Part shown: one piece after another, positions 42,586 to 54,292 of the stretch
Numbering within the stretch: position 1 is the stretch's first letter
Layout: each line of letters begins with the position of its first letter
From: Myrmaecium sp. VS I D KN 1
Taxonomy: Eukaryota > Ascomycota > Dothideomycetes > Valsariales > Valsariaceae
Direction of reading: 5' to 3'
DNA: 64,000 nt
Assembly (NCBI GenBank): GCA_019775845.1
Contig: JADQAV010000031.1
Coordinates: 186,138-250,137, forward strand
Notes under the pieces: generated by a model
What the model was told of the DNA's origin: nothing
Database searches by the model: none
Seen by the model: only the letters and a program-made list of their open reading frames with translations
Translations under genes and position numbers: made by a program

Positions 42586-45529
42586 TCACCTCAGTAAGCC
42601 GCACATACACTGACAATCCGGCACAGGACACATCTGATGCTTCGCAAACCAATCGCGCGCATGATGGCCATGAAATCCATGCGTGCAGCGCATGCAAAAC
42701 ACCATCTGCCGCGCCAGCGGGTCCTCCGCCTTGAGCTGCTCGGCCACGGTCCGCAAGCCCGGATCCGGGCTGCCAACCGGCATCATGCAGAGTCCGCAGC
42801 GGGGCATCTGAGCCCCGCACTTGGGGCAGCAGAGCCCGGCGCCGCGGCCGGGGCCGAAGCCGCGGGGCTTCCGCGCTTGCACGGGGGCCACGGAGGGGGG
42901 CGCGGCGTCCGCGAGGGAGACGAGCTGGTCCCCGCGCTGGGCGAGCGAGAGTTGGCAGTTGGTGCAGCGGATGGTGACTTGGGGGGAGATCGGGGCTTTG
43001 TTTAGCGGTCGCCCTTGCCGGCTGACGGAGCGCATGTTGTGCTGTGCGATGAAGCGGGTGCGTTCGTGGAAGGCGCGCCAGACCTGCATCTGGAAGAAGT
43101 AGGTCGTCTTCCAGCACTCCCACCGGGGGTCGGAGATGTAGAGCGGGTTCGTGCGAGCCATGGCTAACACCGCGGTTTGGAGGTCGCCAAATTTGGCGAT
43201 GTAATGTTCGAAGAGGGTCATGGCCGGCTCCGTGAGGCCGGTGAGAAGGATGCCTTCGATGTCGCCTTCGAAAACCACATCCGCTTGAGCGGCTTTGAGG
43301 AAGCTGGTCAGGGTTTCATCATCGAGGTAACGGAGAGCAACGCCGACACGGTCGTTCAGACAGAGTTCGCTCATGCTAGTTACGCTTGTCCATGTCCCGC
43401 TGATGAAATACGCAAGCAGGCTTTTGAGGTAAGGGTCTTCTGTCTCTTCGGCCATCCAGGAGCACATCTCACGCTGCTGCTCGTTTACAGAATCGCACGC
43501 GATGACCGCTCCGAGGCCGACGTTGGAGAGGAACTTGTTCTGAACACACCATCGCAAGAGGTCCAAAGCAAGGTCCTTGTGGCCCATGAACACGGCCAAG
43601 ACAATTGCCTTATAATACTCTTTTCGGTCCATCAGCTCCATGCATTGCTCGCGCAGGCGTGATTTGGCGAGATTCCACTTGCAAATCGTAAGACATAGCT
43701 GTCGATGCTCTGGGTATTTGGTATTGACTCCTCGGAAGGCCGGAAGCTCCTTCGCGAAGCCAATGGTTTTGACTGCATTGACAATCCTGGCTTCCGTTGC
43801 CGGCTCCTTGCTGAGTAATCTGCGCTCGTTTCGCTTCGGCCCTATGTTGTTAAGCCAGATTGAGGCCACGCCGAGATAGCTTAAGTCCAGCGCTTCCGCG
43901 ATCATGCCGCCATCTTGGGCGAGTGATTCAAGCCTAGAGATGAGGTCCCACAGTTCCACCAGCCAATGATCATTCGCAACCACTTCCTTGTTTCTTCGGC
44001 AATCCAGATTGTATCCCTCTTGACACCGCCTCTTCTGTACACCAAGCAGTTTCAAGGTGTCCGGTAATTGCAGCTTGATCTCCGGGAAGCCCATTGTCAA
44101 CAGCCTTTCGTGCGCTTGCCGACTGGTCAATGGCGTCCGATCTATCACGCCCGATTCTTCCCCGGGGGTTTCCACATTAATCTTCCCAAATTTCAACGTC
44201 ATATGCGTTAGATCCTTCACCACAGACTTCAACTCATCCAGGTCCTCGGCGACGGAACCATGGTGCGGTGAGGGTTTGGCTACAGCAAACTGATTCTTGT
44301 AGAGCTCATCCCATGCATTGAACCGAATCTGGGGGGCTCGCGATGGAATCTTTAGCAGCTCTATCTCCCGATTTGTGTGGAGCCCCAAAGCACACTGGTC
44401 TCCTCCCGCGAACGCACTTGGCATGAAGTCAAACGCTACTATGCGCGCAGATTCGTCCGGGTTTTCATGTGCATACCACGGCTTCTGTAGCGTATGCGTA
44501 GCCTTCGTATAGTGATGCGAATTCCAGGCATATCCACCATGCTGGTTGCTGGGGCCGGTAGGAATCGTGGTCTTCATGGTATGTTGTGCCATCTCTACGA
44601 TCTTTACCTCCCCGGAATTGGCCAAGATCCCGAACGCTCCTCGTTTGGACCCGGTAAATCGAAGTGTCCATATCGTCGAGTTCTGGCTGTTGTCCATTGC
44701 TGGCTTGAACTCCAGGACGGGCCCATTCGGCGGAGGACCGTCATAGGGCGTTCCAGGACTGGACCTTGCTGCAAAGCGGCGATCCCAGACACTGACTACG
44801 GGATCTCCAGCAGGTCCGGCGGAGACAAAGTAATTCTCGTCTAATGGATCAATTGCCAAGTTATGAACTTGGCGGGTGTTGTATTGCGCGACATTACCAC
44901 CATTGGAATCTCGATAAGCCGGCCGAGTCAGCTTCGGGGAATATTAATCGAGGACTGGATATCCCTCGGAAGGAGCTGAACATACCGCGAAGATCATATA
45001 GCCTTATACATTGCCTGGAGACACCCGCAATGAGCGTATCAGGCTGACTGGAAAAGAACTTGATACTACTAATAGCCTCTGAGCTTGCGAGCTTTTTATA
45101 TGGTTCCTGAGAACTGGGAGAGGTTTGAGAGTTGAGATCGTAGATATTCATGCAGAAATCGTTGCGGACTCGGTCCAAGCCAGTGGCCAAGTAGTCCTTC
45201 GTGCTGAAAGCGATGGAATTGCATTTTCTTTGATGTTTGATGTTGAAGGAGTGAATGAAATCTAACTGGGGTCGTTCTGCATCGATATGGACAAGGCTCG
45301 CCTCACCAGAAGCAGTGCCCAGTGCCACGAGATGCTCCTGTGTCTTTGACCAGTCGAACGCGGTATAGCTAGGCAGCTTATCCCGCTGAGTCAATTGCTT
45401 ATACCGCACTTTTCGCTGTTCTACGGCTTCAACTTGACAAAGCCGCAGTCGATTGCCAGCAACATCAAGAATCAAGAAGCGCGGATTGTCCTGGGTCGCA
45501 TGAGGCGACCATCGAATGGCTGTTTCCAT
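42586..45529 (-). CDS. SEA4: Sea4/Mios-like WD40 and zinc-finger subunit of the SEA (GATOR2-type) complex
   Basis: Exons 45529-44986 and 44909-42586 with a 76-nt intron give 955 residues. An N-terminal WD40 propeller starts METAIRWSPH and includes LVALGTASGEASLVHIDAE, FSTKDYLATGLDR, AVWDRR-type blades such as VVSVWDRRFAA. A central helical region follows. The C-terminal RING-like zinc cluster is rich in Cys and His: IRCTNCQLSLAQ, CPKCGAQMPRCGLCMMPVG, CMRCTHGFHGHHARDWF and MCPVPDCQCMCGL. This architecture defines yeast Sea4 and human MIOS, which act at the vacuole/lysosome upstream of TORC1 in amino-acid signalling. The intron join restores LYDLRDSNGGNVAQYNTRQ. It is divergent from EFG1, 370 bp apart. 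Confidence 0.92.
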
Positions 45530-45899
45530 TGTGCTCGCGGGTGCTGTTCAGTACCGATATGTGGTATCAAGACAGAGGATATGGAAGTTCCTCCTCCCAA
45601 TGAACAAGGTACACTCTCACCTCACTCATGTGCCTCCATTTTGCGCAGAAGCAAAATACCAAACGGCCGGAGAAAGGGCGGCGCGGTACCAATATATATA
45701 CCTTAGGAGTAGGTACCTTCGGAGGTGGTGCCGCGTGCGAGGCTTGAGATGATCGGGCGGGACCCCGGACTTGGCGTCGTGCCGGCAGATAATCCGTCCC
45801 CGAGAACTTTTTAGTGGGGCCGGTGTTTCTTCTGGAGCTGCCCTGCCTGTCAGGCTTGGAGCGTCAATCAATTCGTCGTTCCTTTCACAACTGTTGAAG
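45530..45899. promoter_or_regulatory. Shared divergent promoter of SEA4 and EFG1
   Basis: A 370-bp interval between opposite start codons. It includes a TATATATA-like stretch (CAATATATATACC, about 45688-45700) that could serve either gene, and a TAGGTACC word just beyond it. In-frame upstream ATGs for EFG1 exist (45771) but the added sequence lacks family similarity. Confidence 0.45.
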
Positions 45900-46872
45900 A
45901 TGCCAAAGCGACCGAGGGACGAGGATTTTCGACAGATGGGGGATATTGAAGGGGGTGTGGAAGGCCATTCCACGAAGCGGTTCAAGCATCAAAGCAAAAA
46001 GGGCAAGAGCGGTACAAGAGACTCGGAGCAGAAAGAGAGGGAGTCAATAAACAGGATCAAGACGCGCATACGAGACGTCGAGAGGCTGTTGAAAAAGAAG
46101 CTTGATGTTCTGCCTGCGAATGTCCGCGTGGACCGTGAGCGAGAGCTGGTCGCTCTGCGCCATGATCTTGCAGTTGCGGAGGCGCGAAAGAAACGCTCGG
46201 CCATGATTAGCAAGTACCATAAGGTCCGATTCTTTGGTAGGTGTCTTGATTGCTGGCCCATTACTTCGACTCTCAACTCACATACCGCGCCTAGAACGTC
46301 AAAAGGCGACCCGCCAACTCAAGAAGATAACGAAGCAATTGAACGAGAACGACGACCCGAGCAAAACCGAAGAACTGCAGCGCCAGCGCCATATCGCCGA
46401 AGTAGACCTCAACTACACCATCTATTACCCTTTGGTCCGCACCTACGTCTCCCTGTACCCCAAGAAGAAGGAAGAGGAAGACGGCAAAACGTCCGCAGAT
46501 AGCGAAGAGGCGCGTAGCGGTCCTCGTGGCGACATTGAGATGTGGAAGACTGTAGAGAAAGCCATGGAAGAGGGCACGCTTGAGGCTCTCCGGAACAGCA
46601 TGCCTGTTGAGCTGTCCCGCAAGGAGGATAATCCAGCCGCGCAAAATGAAGGCAGGAATGGCAAGGCCAGAAGAAAGGCAGATGATACGGCAGCAATTGA
46701 AGATGTTGTCATGGAAAAGTCCGACGCGAGGAAGAGAGATAGAAGGGAAAATCCCAGCAGCGGCAAGGAAAGGAGTAGCAGAGGCGCCGACACGAGCAGC
46801 AAGCAGCAGGAGGTTGAAGCGGAAGACGACGAAGGCGATGCGAGCGACGGTGGCTTCTTTGAGGAGGCTTAA
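45900..46872 (+). CDS. EFG1: rRNA-processing protein Efg1
   Basis: Exons 45900-46236 and 46295-46872 with a 58-nt intron give 304 residues. The start MPKRPRDEDF is followed by a long charged coiled coil (INRIKTRIRDVERLLKKK, DRERELVALRHDLAVAEAR, MISKYHKVRFFERQKATRQL). Then comes the family block VDLNYTIYYPLVRTYVSLYP. Efg1 is a nucleolar factor needed for 18S rRNA maturation in the 90S pre-ribosome. The C-terminal third is Glu/Lys/Ser-rich and disordered. The intron falls inside the most conserved region, and its removal restores KVRFFERQKATRQLKK. Confidence 0.92.
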
Positions 46873-47550
46873 AGCTATGATACCTTCTTCCCTCCAGTTT
46901 CGGAGAAGCGGCGTATGGGTTCTACCTCACAGCTTGGAGTTTGATATGATCAGGAGACGACATGCATTTTTCGGCGTCTTGGGGCACTTTATTCCATACA
47001 TAAGCAACCAATAGCTCTTATTTGTCCAGGGCACAATCAAAATTCCGTGCTTGCGGATTCTATCTGTGGAATTCGAGGTTCCTCCGTTAATGCGCTAAAT
47101 CCGTGCTATTAATGCTGATCCCAGGCAGCTTGTGTAGTCGGTTCTTTCTTTAGAAAGCTCATCTATGTGAATGCTGATTATGGGCAGCATGGGCTAAACT
47201 TTGCGTAGAAGAACACAGATTCGTGCACAGATAGATCCCCAGCCATATAAAAGGCCAGCAAATAGTATCTGCCCTGTATCTTTAACATCATCTATGGAAC
47301 AGATAAATAATGTGTAAACGGCAGAAAACCAGACGGGATGCCGCAATATCTACTGCCTGAATTTCAAGGCCAAAAGACGTTGTGCCTCGCTAGGCCAAGA
47401 CGCTAGCCGTGCTGGGTAAAGACCCATGCTCGAAGCGCAACCGAGCGGGTGCTTTTTCGACGCACACTTCCTCCAAAATCTCAGACGCTTCAACGACAAC
47501 CAGCGACGAGACAACGAGCCTTTCGACAACCCGCCGTCAACACCGCCAAA
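46873..47550. other. Intergenic; EFG1 3' flank and RPS7 promoter
   Basis: No coding frame is supported. The part before 47551 is C/A-rich (CAACGACAACCAGCGACGAGACAACG), as in leaders of fungal ribosomal protein genes. The section around 47060-47300 is relatively AT-rich without recognisable structure. Confidence 0.5.
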
Positions 47551-48406
47551 ATGTCGTCGCCTGCCCTCAACAAGATCGCCCCTAACAGCCCCTCGAGGCA
47601 GAACCCCTCCGAGGTTGAGCAGAGCGTCGCCAATGCTCTCTTCGACCTTGAGTCCAACATCCCCGACATGAGGGCTTCTTTGAGGCCTCTCCAGTTCGTC
47701 TCCGCTCGCGAGGTAAGATGAGCCTCCAGCACTGCCGCGGTCCGCGCAAGAAAGCATTCTTCTGCAAGCACGCTCCGACAACCTTTACCGGTCTCCCGCG
47801 AGAGGTCTATACAAGGGACGGGCATATATTGGGAAGAAATCGAAGAGGCGGTGGGCACTGGGCAGCAACAATACGCTGACACCAGGACTCTTATAGATCG
47901 AGGTCGGCCACGGCAGGAAGGCTATTGTCATCTTCGTCCCTGTTCCTCTCCTTTCCGGCTGGCACAAGGTTCAGCAGAGGTATGTCTTTCTAAGCTCTCC
48001 ATGAGCGATTCTAGTAACACAAGCTAATTCGATCTGCTTTAGGCTCACCCGTGAGCTCGAGAAGAAGTTCTCTGACCGCCACGTGCTCTTCATCGCCTCC
48101 CGCCGCATCCTTCCTCGCCCCAAGCGCTCCAACCGCAGCCGCAACGCCCAGACCCAGAAGCGTCCCAGGTCCCGCACTTTGACTGCTGTCCACGACGCTA
48201 TCCTCCACGACCTCGTCTACCCCGTCGAGATTGTCGGCAAGCGTGTCCGCACCAAGGAGGACGGCCAGAAGGTCCTTAAGATCATCCTCGATGAGAAGGA
48301 GCGTGGCGGTGTTGACTACAGGCTCGACACCTACTCCGAGGTCTACAAGCGCCTCACTGGCAAGGGTGTCAACTTCGAGTTCCCCCAGGTTTCCACCGAC
48401 TACTAG
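47551..48406 (+). CDS. RPS7: 40S ribosomal protein eS7
   Basis: Three exons (47551-47712, 47897-47979, 48043-48406) give 202 residues, the usual length. The start [13 protein letters not shown] and the blocks [63 protein letters not shown] and [17 protein letters not shown] are those of eS7. Intron 1 is 184 nt, long for this window, as often seen in ribosomal protein genes. The second intron splits the codon between QQ and RLTRE. Codon use is strongly biased to C-ending codons, consistent with very high expression. Confidence 0.97.
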
Positions 48407-48646
48407 GCGACTTAAGTGAACGGATCTCGGGAGACGGGGCGCATTGGGTTTTCCATGTCCGATAGGCTCGTTTGTACTTGATGCAAGCAACAAAAGGGAA
48501 TTACATACCCCTTCTCTTAGCGGGCGATTTGTCCGGGCACTAAAAGATTTTTCTATGATGATTTGAACATGATACCAACTTCTCTTTCATTTCCCTTCCT
48601 CGTCATGATCTTTGGTGATTCAGATTGCTTTCGGATTCTTCATTAT
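48407..48646. other. Short intergenic between convergent RPS7 and GST genes
   Basis: A 240-bp interval holds both 3' untranslated regions. AT content rises towards 48600 (TTCATTATTTATTGCC lies just inside the GST stop). No separate feature is seen. Confidence 0.5.
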
Positions 48647-49605
48647 TTATTGCCTGTCCAACTCAGGATAATGTCTGAACAGACCCATCCCGTACGGCTT
48701 CCTTCTATCACTGGCCAGGTACTCCTTGATACCCTTTTCTTCCTTGATGGCAGGGTAGAACGTATCGAAGAGAAGAGGGAAATCCTGCTTTCTCGCCTCG
48801 AGCTCCTTAGGATACGCGAACTTCAATCTGTTGAGGTTGTCAGCCTTGCCACATGGCCAGCGGTAACCCACAGCAGATACATACCCATCCAGAACCTGCC
48901 ACACCGTGAGGTCGGCGTACGTCAGACTGTCGCCGACTAGGTACTTGCCCTTACCGTTCTTCTCGTTGCCTTTGAGCACGCGCTCGAAGTAGGAGAAGAA
49001 CTTGGGGATGCGATTTTCCCGGAAGTCTTTGGCGCGGCGGAGAGCCTCGTCTTTCTGGTCTGTGACGGCAAGTTAGGGATTTGATCGTGCTCAACTGGCG
49101 GGAGGTCATTCCCGTCTAGAGGGGTAAGGAAGGGGGAATACGCATGGCATCTTTCTCTCTTACCTTCATAGTACAAGCCGACTGCGATTGGATGGTGGGT
49201 GTCATGCGCCTCGTTGCTGAGGTCCAGTGCTGTGAGGGTAAGGCCGCTGACATGCCACTTATCCTGCTCTCCGGATCCTTTCAGCAGACCTGTCTCCTCG
49301 GCCAGGTAGGCGAGGATGTTGGGGGTCTGCCAGATGAGCAGGTTCCCGCCATCCGGGCCGCCGCCGGGAACCTTGAGCGCGGGAGGAGCGAAGGCGGGTG
49401 GGTTGCCGGGCTCCGACTCCAGCGCCTTGGGGTCACAGGCAGCAAGGACGGCGTTGTAGCCTTCCTTGCTCGCGTTGGCGACGTCGTGGTAGGAGAGTCC
49501 GGCGGCTTCGAGGAAGAGTCGGACATACTCGCCTCGGCCCGGAATGACCGGATGGTAGAGGAGGTCGAATGTGGGGTGGGTGCGCTGCTTCTTTGCGGGG
49601 GACAT
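48647..49605 (-). CDS. Glutathione S-transferase family protein
   Basis: Exons 49605-49164 and 49059-48647 give 284 residues from MSPAKKQRTHPTFDLLYHP. The N-terminal thioredoxin-like half (DLLYHPVIPGRGEYVRLFLEAAGLSY) and the helical C-terminal half (YLVGDSLTYADLTVWQVLDGY) have the GST layout. The linking motif LLIWQTPNILAYLAEETGL corresponds to the conserved glutathione-site loop (usually Q-[ST]-x-x-I-x-x-Y-L). It is similar to fungal GSTs of the sigma/alpha-like type; the substrate is unknown. An upstream in-frame ATG at 49833 would add 76 residues that are basic and Ser-rich, resembling a mitochondrial presequence, so two products are possible. Confidence 0.87.
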
Positions 49606-50536
49606 GGCAACGGGAGCGTGGTACGAATGTGATGAGAAGTGAGTGGATATATGGATTGGTTTGGAGGAAAAGGGAAAGGAATTCTTCAACGAGGGGAATG
49701 CGGCGTTATTAGCAATTGATGGCGAGGCGGGGAAGCTCTTGCTGGAAGTCGGGCGAAGAGTATCGCCAGACGGTACCGTGTTGAGGGGGGAGTGGAGTCG
49801 CCGAACAAGGGCCAGCCTGCGGTCAAGCTTCATAAGGATGGGTAGAAGGATCTCTTAAATATGACGTGCTCTGTAACTCTTCCGTCCCAACTCCTCTGCA
49901 TCTCAGGACGTATAGGAGCTCTCCCGGTACATCGATTAATACTAGTGCTCTATGACCGTTCGAGGCGTTACATGCTTACGATATAGCGCATGACGTGATA
50001 AGATCATGCTATAAAAGCTTCTATTATGGCGTGGAGCGGGGACTATGTGCGCAACTTCGGGATACCAGAAAAAAATCGTGTTTCGTTCGTCGCTTCACTC
50101 AAGTACAGTCCTCTCTACATTCCCAGACAACTAACAACACTTATAGAACGTGGAATATATATAATGACGAATCTGCAAACCCGAACAATCAGGTATCAAC
50201 CGTATCATCTGTACTTGATGTAAAGAGTTGATTTCAGTTGCTTTATACCGTCTATATCTCATGGCCCTACCTTATCGAAATGAGCACTAACAATCATTCA
50301 AGATCATTAGTGGAGTACCTAGTAGGTACGTGAGTACGTACCTAGACGATTTATCGCTTAAGAAAATCTTGGCATACTGTAGATTTGTTCTGCCAACCAC
50401 CCACCCACCCACGCCACCGACTACCTGTTATACAATATCTAAAAGTGTCAAGCTACAGTAACCCCCAGGTGATCTAAAAAAACCGTTTCTTGAGTACCTT
50501 CACTACGCGGCGTAATCCGCCCCCATCAAGTCAGCC
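49606..50536. other. Intergenic, partly AT-rich
   Basis: Apart from the possible N-terminal extension of the GST (49606-49833), the stretch from 49850 to 50500 is AT-rich with several GTACCTAG/TAGGTACG words at about 50310-50345. No protein-like frame is seen. It serves as the promoter side for genes on both strands. Confidence 0.5.
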
Positions 50537-52382
50537 ATGGCGATACCTAGCGGTATAGCAGATATAAACGCGATTAAAGCCCAGGTTGAAGCGTTTCAGA
50601 AATCGGACGAACAGAGGAATGAGCTTGTGTTTGTATGCTCTCCTTTGTTTTCCCTATATTTGATCTCTCGGCGTACTGTACCTGCAGTATCAACTACTGA
50701 CCACCAACGTGCCGGAAGAACCTCGTGCGGCAACTTCAAGACCTTAGTGAATCTTACTCAGTACTATGTAAAGACCTCCAGAGTGAGCAGCAGATGCGCC
50801 GGCACCTTCAGGATGCCATCGGCGAGGCCAATAACGCTGTGAAGAGGATGGAAGGCAGCCCTTTCGTTCTAGCACTGGTGGACGGCGATGGCGCCATGGT
50901 AAGTATATTGTCCCCTTTTTCCGCAGATATGCTAACTGAGATGCAGTTTCACGACGCTTTACTCAGGGCCGGTAATGCGGGTGGCTCGGATGCTGCCCAT
51001 AAGCTTATGAGCGAAATTAGGACCTCCCTGCAAGAGAAGCACGAACACTCAGGCCAGTGGCCGGTGATGGTGCACATCTATGCAAATCTGGAGGGATTGG
51101 GCCGTAAGCTCTGCTCTGTTGGCATTATCAAGTCTCCGCAAACCCTCCAAGACTTTACTCGAGCTTTCAATCACCACCAAGCTTTATTTAACTTCATTGA
51201 TGTGGGCGTTGGCAAGGAAAGAGCCGACCACAAGATTAAAGGTTTGCCGACAGTATGATGCCCCCGCGGTTATGGCGCTGCTAATATGGTAGGGCGGCAC
51301 AGAAATGTTCCGCTTGTTTATCAACAATCCGTCCTGCAAGCACATCATGTTTATCGGCTGTCATGATTCCGGTTATCTTCCAAACCTAGACCCGTATAGG
51401 CACGACCAAGAGGCCGCCCGGCGCATTACGCTGGTCGAGACAACCCCAGCACACGCTGTCTTCAGGTCTCTCAACCTCAAAGTTGCCAGATTCGAGTCGG
51501 TGTTCAGGTCTGACCCGCTCCCGGAATATCTAGCACGTACAGAGTACGAGTCTACGTCCCCTGTCCTGCAACAACGAGAAAGTACTAGGCAGACTAGAAG
51601 CTCCGTGGTTCCTGCTCCTGACGCTGCCCCTGCTCCTGCGCCTGCTTCTGCTCCTGCTCCTGCGTCTTCTCCTAAAAAACCATCAACCCCGGATCCAGCC
51701 ACCGTGCGGTCTCCGAGCGCTGATTCCTCCAAAGCAACCTGGGCCACGGTGGGGAAGAGCGGTGCCACGGAGAAGACCATCTCGATAGGCCGCACGAAGA
51801 TGACGCCCCGGAAGTATGTGCTGCTCAACGCGCTCGATCAAAGGCTCGACGAACCCATCCTCAACTTCACCCGCGAGGCGATGAGCAGGCTGGATGCCAA
51901 GATAGCCAAACAGAAGCCTTGCAACTCCTACTACCTGGCTGGCAAGTGCGACCGGGAGCAGACCTGCCCGTTCAGCCACGAGATGCGCTTCACGCCATCC
52001 GAGATCGCCGCTCTTCGCCACAAAGTCCGGGCGACCTTCCGATGTCTCAGGGGGAGCAACTGTACGGACCCGGACTGCAACTTTGGCCACCACTGCTTGT
52101 TTCCCAATAGCTGCGCCTATAAGTCAGACTGCAGGTTTGCCTCCACTCACGGCTTAGATACGGTGCGTTGATCATTTCTTACCTCCTCTTCCCCCCCCCC
52201 CTGTGCACAGCTATCATACCATCAGCGTTTTATTGGCCTTACCCCTAATTCACGCCTTTCCCCTCGCTACCTTCCCTTCTCATCCCAAGCACTAACATGT
52301 CTCGATCTCTTGGCAGACGCCGGCCATGAAATTATATGAAGATGGCTATATTGAGATCTTAGAAAACGCTGCGCAGCATTAA
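50537..52382 (+). CDS. CCCH zinc-finger protein with an N-terminal conserved fungal domain (possible NYN-like fold)
   Basis: Five exons (50537-50632, 50719-50898, 50947-51241, 51303-52162, 52317-52382) give 498 residues. After a coiled coil (about 10-65) comes FVLALVDGDGAMFHDALLRAG, then VMVHIYANLEGLGRKL and IMFIGCHDSGYLPNL. These acidic motifs in a beta-alpha pattern recall NYN/PIN-type nucleases, though that is inference. A (Ala-Pro)n linker is followed by a canonical CCCH finger, CNSYYLAGKCDREQTCPFSH (C-x8-C-x5-C-x3-H), and a second Cys/His cluster (CLRGSNCTDPDCNFGHHC). I recognise the family as a common fungal one of unknown function, probably RNA-binding. The splice into exon 4 uses the CACAG acceptor, giving KIKEMFRLFINN. 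The tiny last exon ends LENAAQH. Confidence 0.83.
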
Positions 52383-54292
52383 GCGACCGCAGCGGATTCG
52401 GGGGAGGTTTCGTGATTTGCTCCTCCGGATCATCCCATGAAACCCCTTTTTAGGGGCGTTAACAACAAGGAACTTATTAATCGACAAACTACCTTTTAAA
52501 GTGATTGTCTGATGATATAAGAATGTTCGATTAATCAAATTGCTTCAGGCGGAGATTTGTTTTACCTGGCTGGATATTCACCAATGGGGATTTCGGGGAT
52601 AGAAGAGGATTGGAGAGATGCTGCTTCGATCAATACAGAGGGTCAAGCATGGCATGTGCTCAAGCAGCGATTACTAAAATTGGTATGTTCTACTAGTTCT
52701 GGAAGAATCTTGCTACCTTATCCGGCATCTATCGGGACAAAGGACGACGAGGAGAGGGAAGCGTGGTTTATTATATATAGTATGCGAGAGTGTATTGTCT
52801 CCTTCAGCCATCCGTGTCTCTTGAATCATACTGTATCTTTCTTATCCGTCAAACTGTGAGACGGAAGATAGGCATCAAACCCGCCAAACTATCAAATTTC
52901 CAAAAAAGAGAAAAAAAGAAGAAATCTGAAACATAGCCGGAGGAAGCCATTCAAAGAACACCCTCCCCACTTCCCCCCCAACCCACACAAACCAAAGGGC
53001 ATACCGTCAGGAGGGTCGTGCCCACTCTTTTTCCTCCCATTTTTTCCCCATCTTTTCTTTGTTTATGTCCAGGCTTTTGTTTGGATGGATTTTCCGGATT
53101 GCCGGGGCAAGGGCAGGGCAGGGCAGGGGTCCTGCTTCGAGAAAGGAAGACGGGAAGGGACGGTTTCGAAACCGGCGCGGTGGGGAAGATGGGGTGGATG
53201 GGGACGTGAGGGTCCTTTCTTGTGCTATAACTACCTATCGTGCTATGGTGTTTGTATGGTTGGAGATAGGGATGTGAGGTTTTGGGGGGTGGAAGAGAAC
53301 GCAGTGTGTCTCTGTGGGGGATGTGACTGGGTGTGTGCAGAACGTTGACCGCGGGAAGGATTCACGGTTTGAGGGGGTGGACGGAAGCCAAAGACGATCG
53401 TCGATTGTCGATGACCCCCCGTGCCGGTGGTGTTCGCCACCCGTTGTTGAGAGGTGAGGAGGGGGGCACGTGCGCGAGGGAATAACGCTCCCTATCATCT
53501 TTTCTCCCTTCTGCCTTCATAAACCTGAGGTATCATCCCATCTATTCTTCCAATGACGATGAGCCGTTGGGTGGGGGGGAGGAAGGAATGCAGCGGGGTG
53601 ACCTCCACATTTTTGTTGCCTTAGTGCCTTCCTTTGCCGTGTCAGGACAACAACCGTTCCCCGTGACTGGAAACGGCAGAGGGAGGTGGCCCTAGTGGGG
53701 ATCGTCGAGTGGTTGGTTCGTGTTGGCTGGTTGGGTCAGGACCGGATGCGCATCCCCTTGATCCATGCCGCGCCTCACGTCAAGCCGCCCGCCCACGCCC
53801 GCCCACAGGCTGCCACCACCACCTACCAGAGGCTGCCACCACCTGCCACAAAGGAGCTGCCACAACCAGCTGGCACCGCCCACACGCGTCCATGCGTTCA
53901 CAGGAAAGTGCGATCGGGCGATTAGCGACTTTGGCGATCTCGCATGTTTGTCAACCCTCGGACTTTCCAACTTTGCCATCTTCCCTTTCCCGCGTCCTGG
54001 CCTGATCGCCTTAACTTACATCCTACTCTACTACTGTACCTAACTATTAGCACCCTTACCACGGACTCCAGCACGGTCACTACTGTACCGTACCTAAATC
54101 TACACCTACACCTTAACTTCGACCTCCACATTCCACTTCCACTTCCACTTCCGCTCCGACCTCGACCTCGACCTGGACTTGATGATCCTCTTCATGCTTC
54201 ACCCGCCGCGGCCTCTTGAGCATCACCCCTCTCAACCCCGCGGATCTCATCCGCACTGATCCCGTCGCCTCTAGGCGACTCCAGGCACCGCC
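52383..54292. other. Long intergenic, promoter/leader of the hybrid histidine kinase
   Basis: This 1.9 kb holds no supported gene. Two low-complexity patches are visible: GGCTGCCACC repeats at about 53807-53865, and a CTTCCA/CTCGAC hexamer tract at about 54127-54179 just upstream of the kinase start. A run of 10 or more C residues occurs near 52190. Several frames of 60-100 codons have no family features. Confidence 0.5.
54127..54179 (+). repeat. Hexamer microsatellite in the kinase leader
   Basis: The tract runs CTTCCA-like units and then CTCGAC-like units over about 50 bases, ending some 115 bases before the kinase ATG. It is pyrimidine-rich on the coding strand and probably transcribed as part of the leader. 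Confidence 0.6.

Noticed and set aside
47713-47896. Intronic box C/D snoRNA in the long first intron of RPS7
   Set aside because: A CTGA near the 3' end is present but no proper RTGATGA C box or pairing stem was found, and the spacing is too long.
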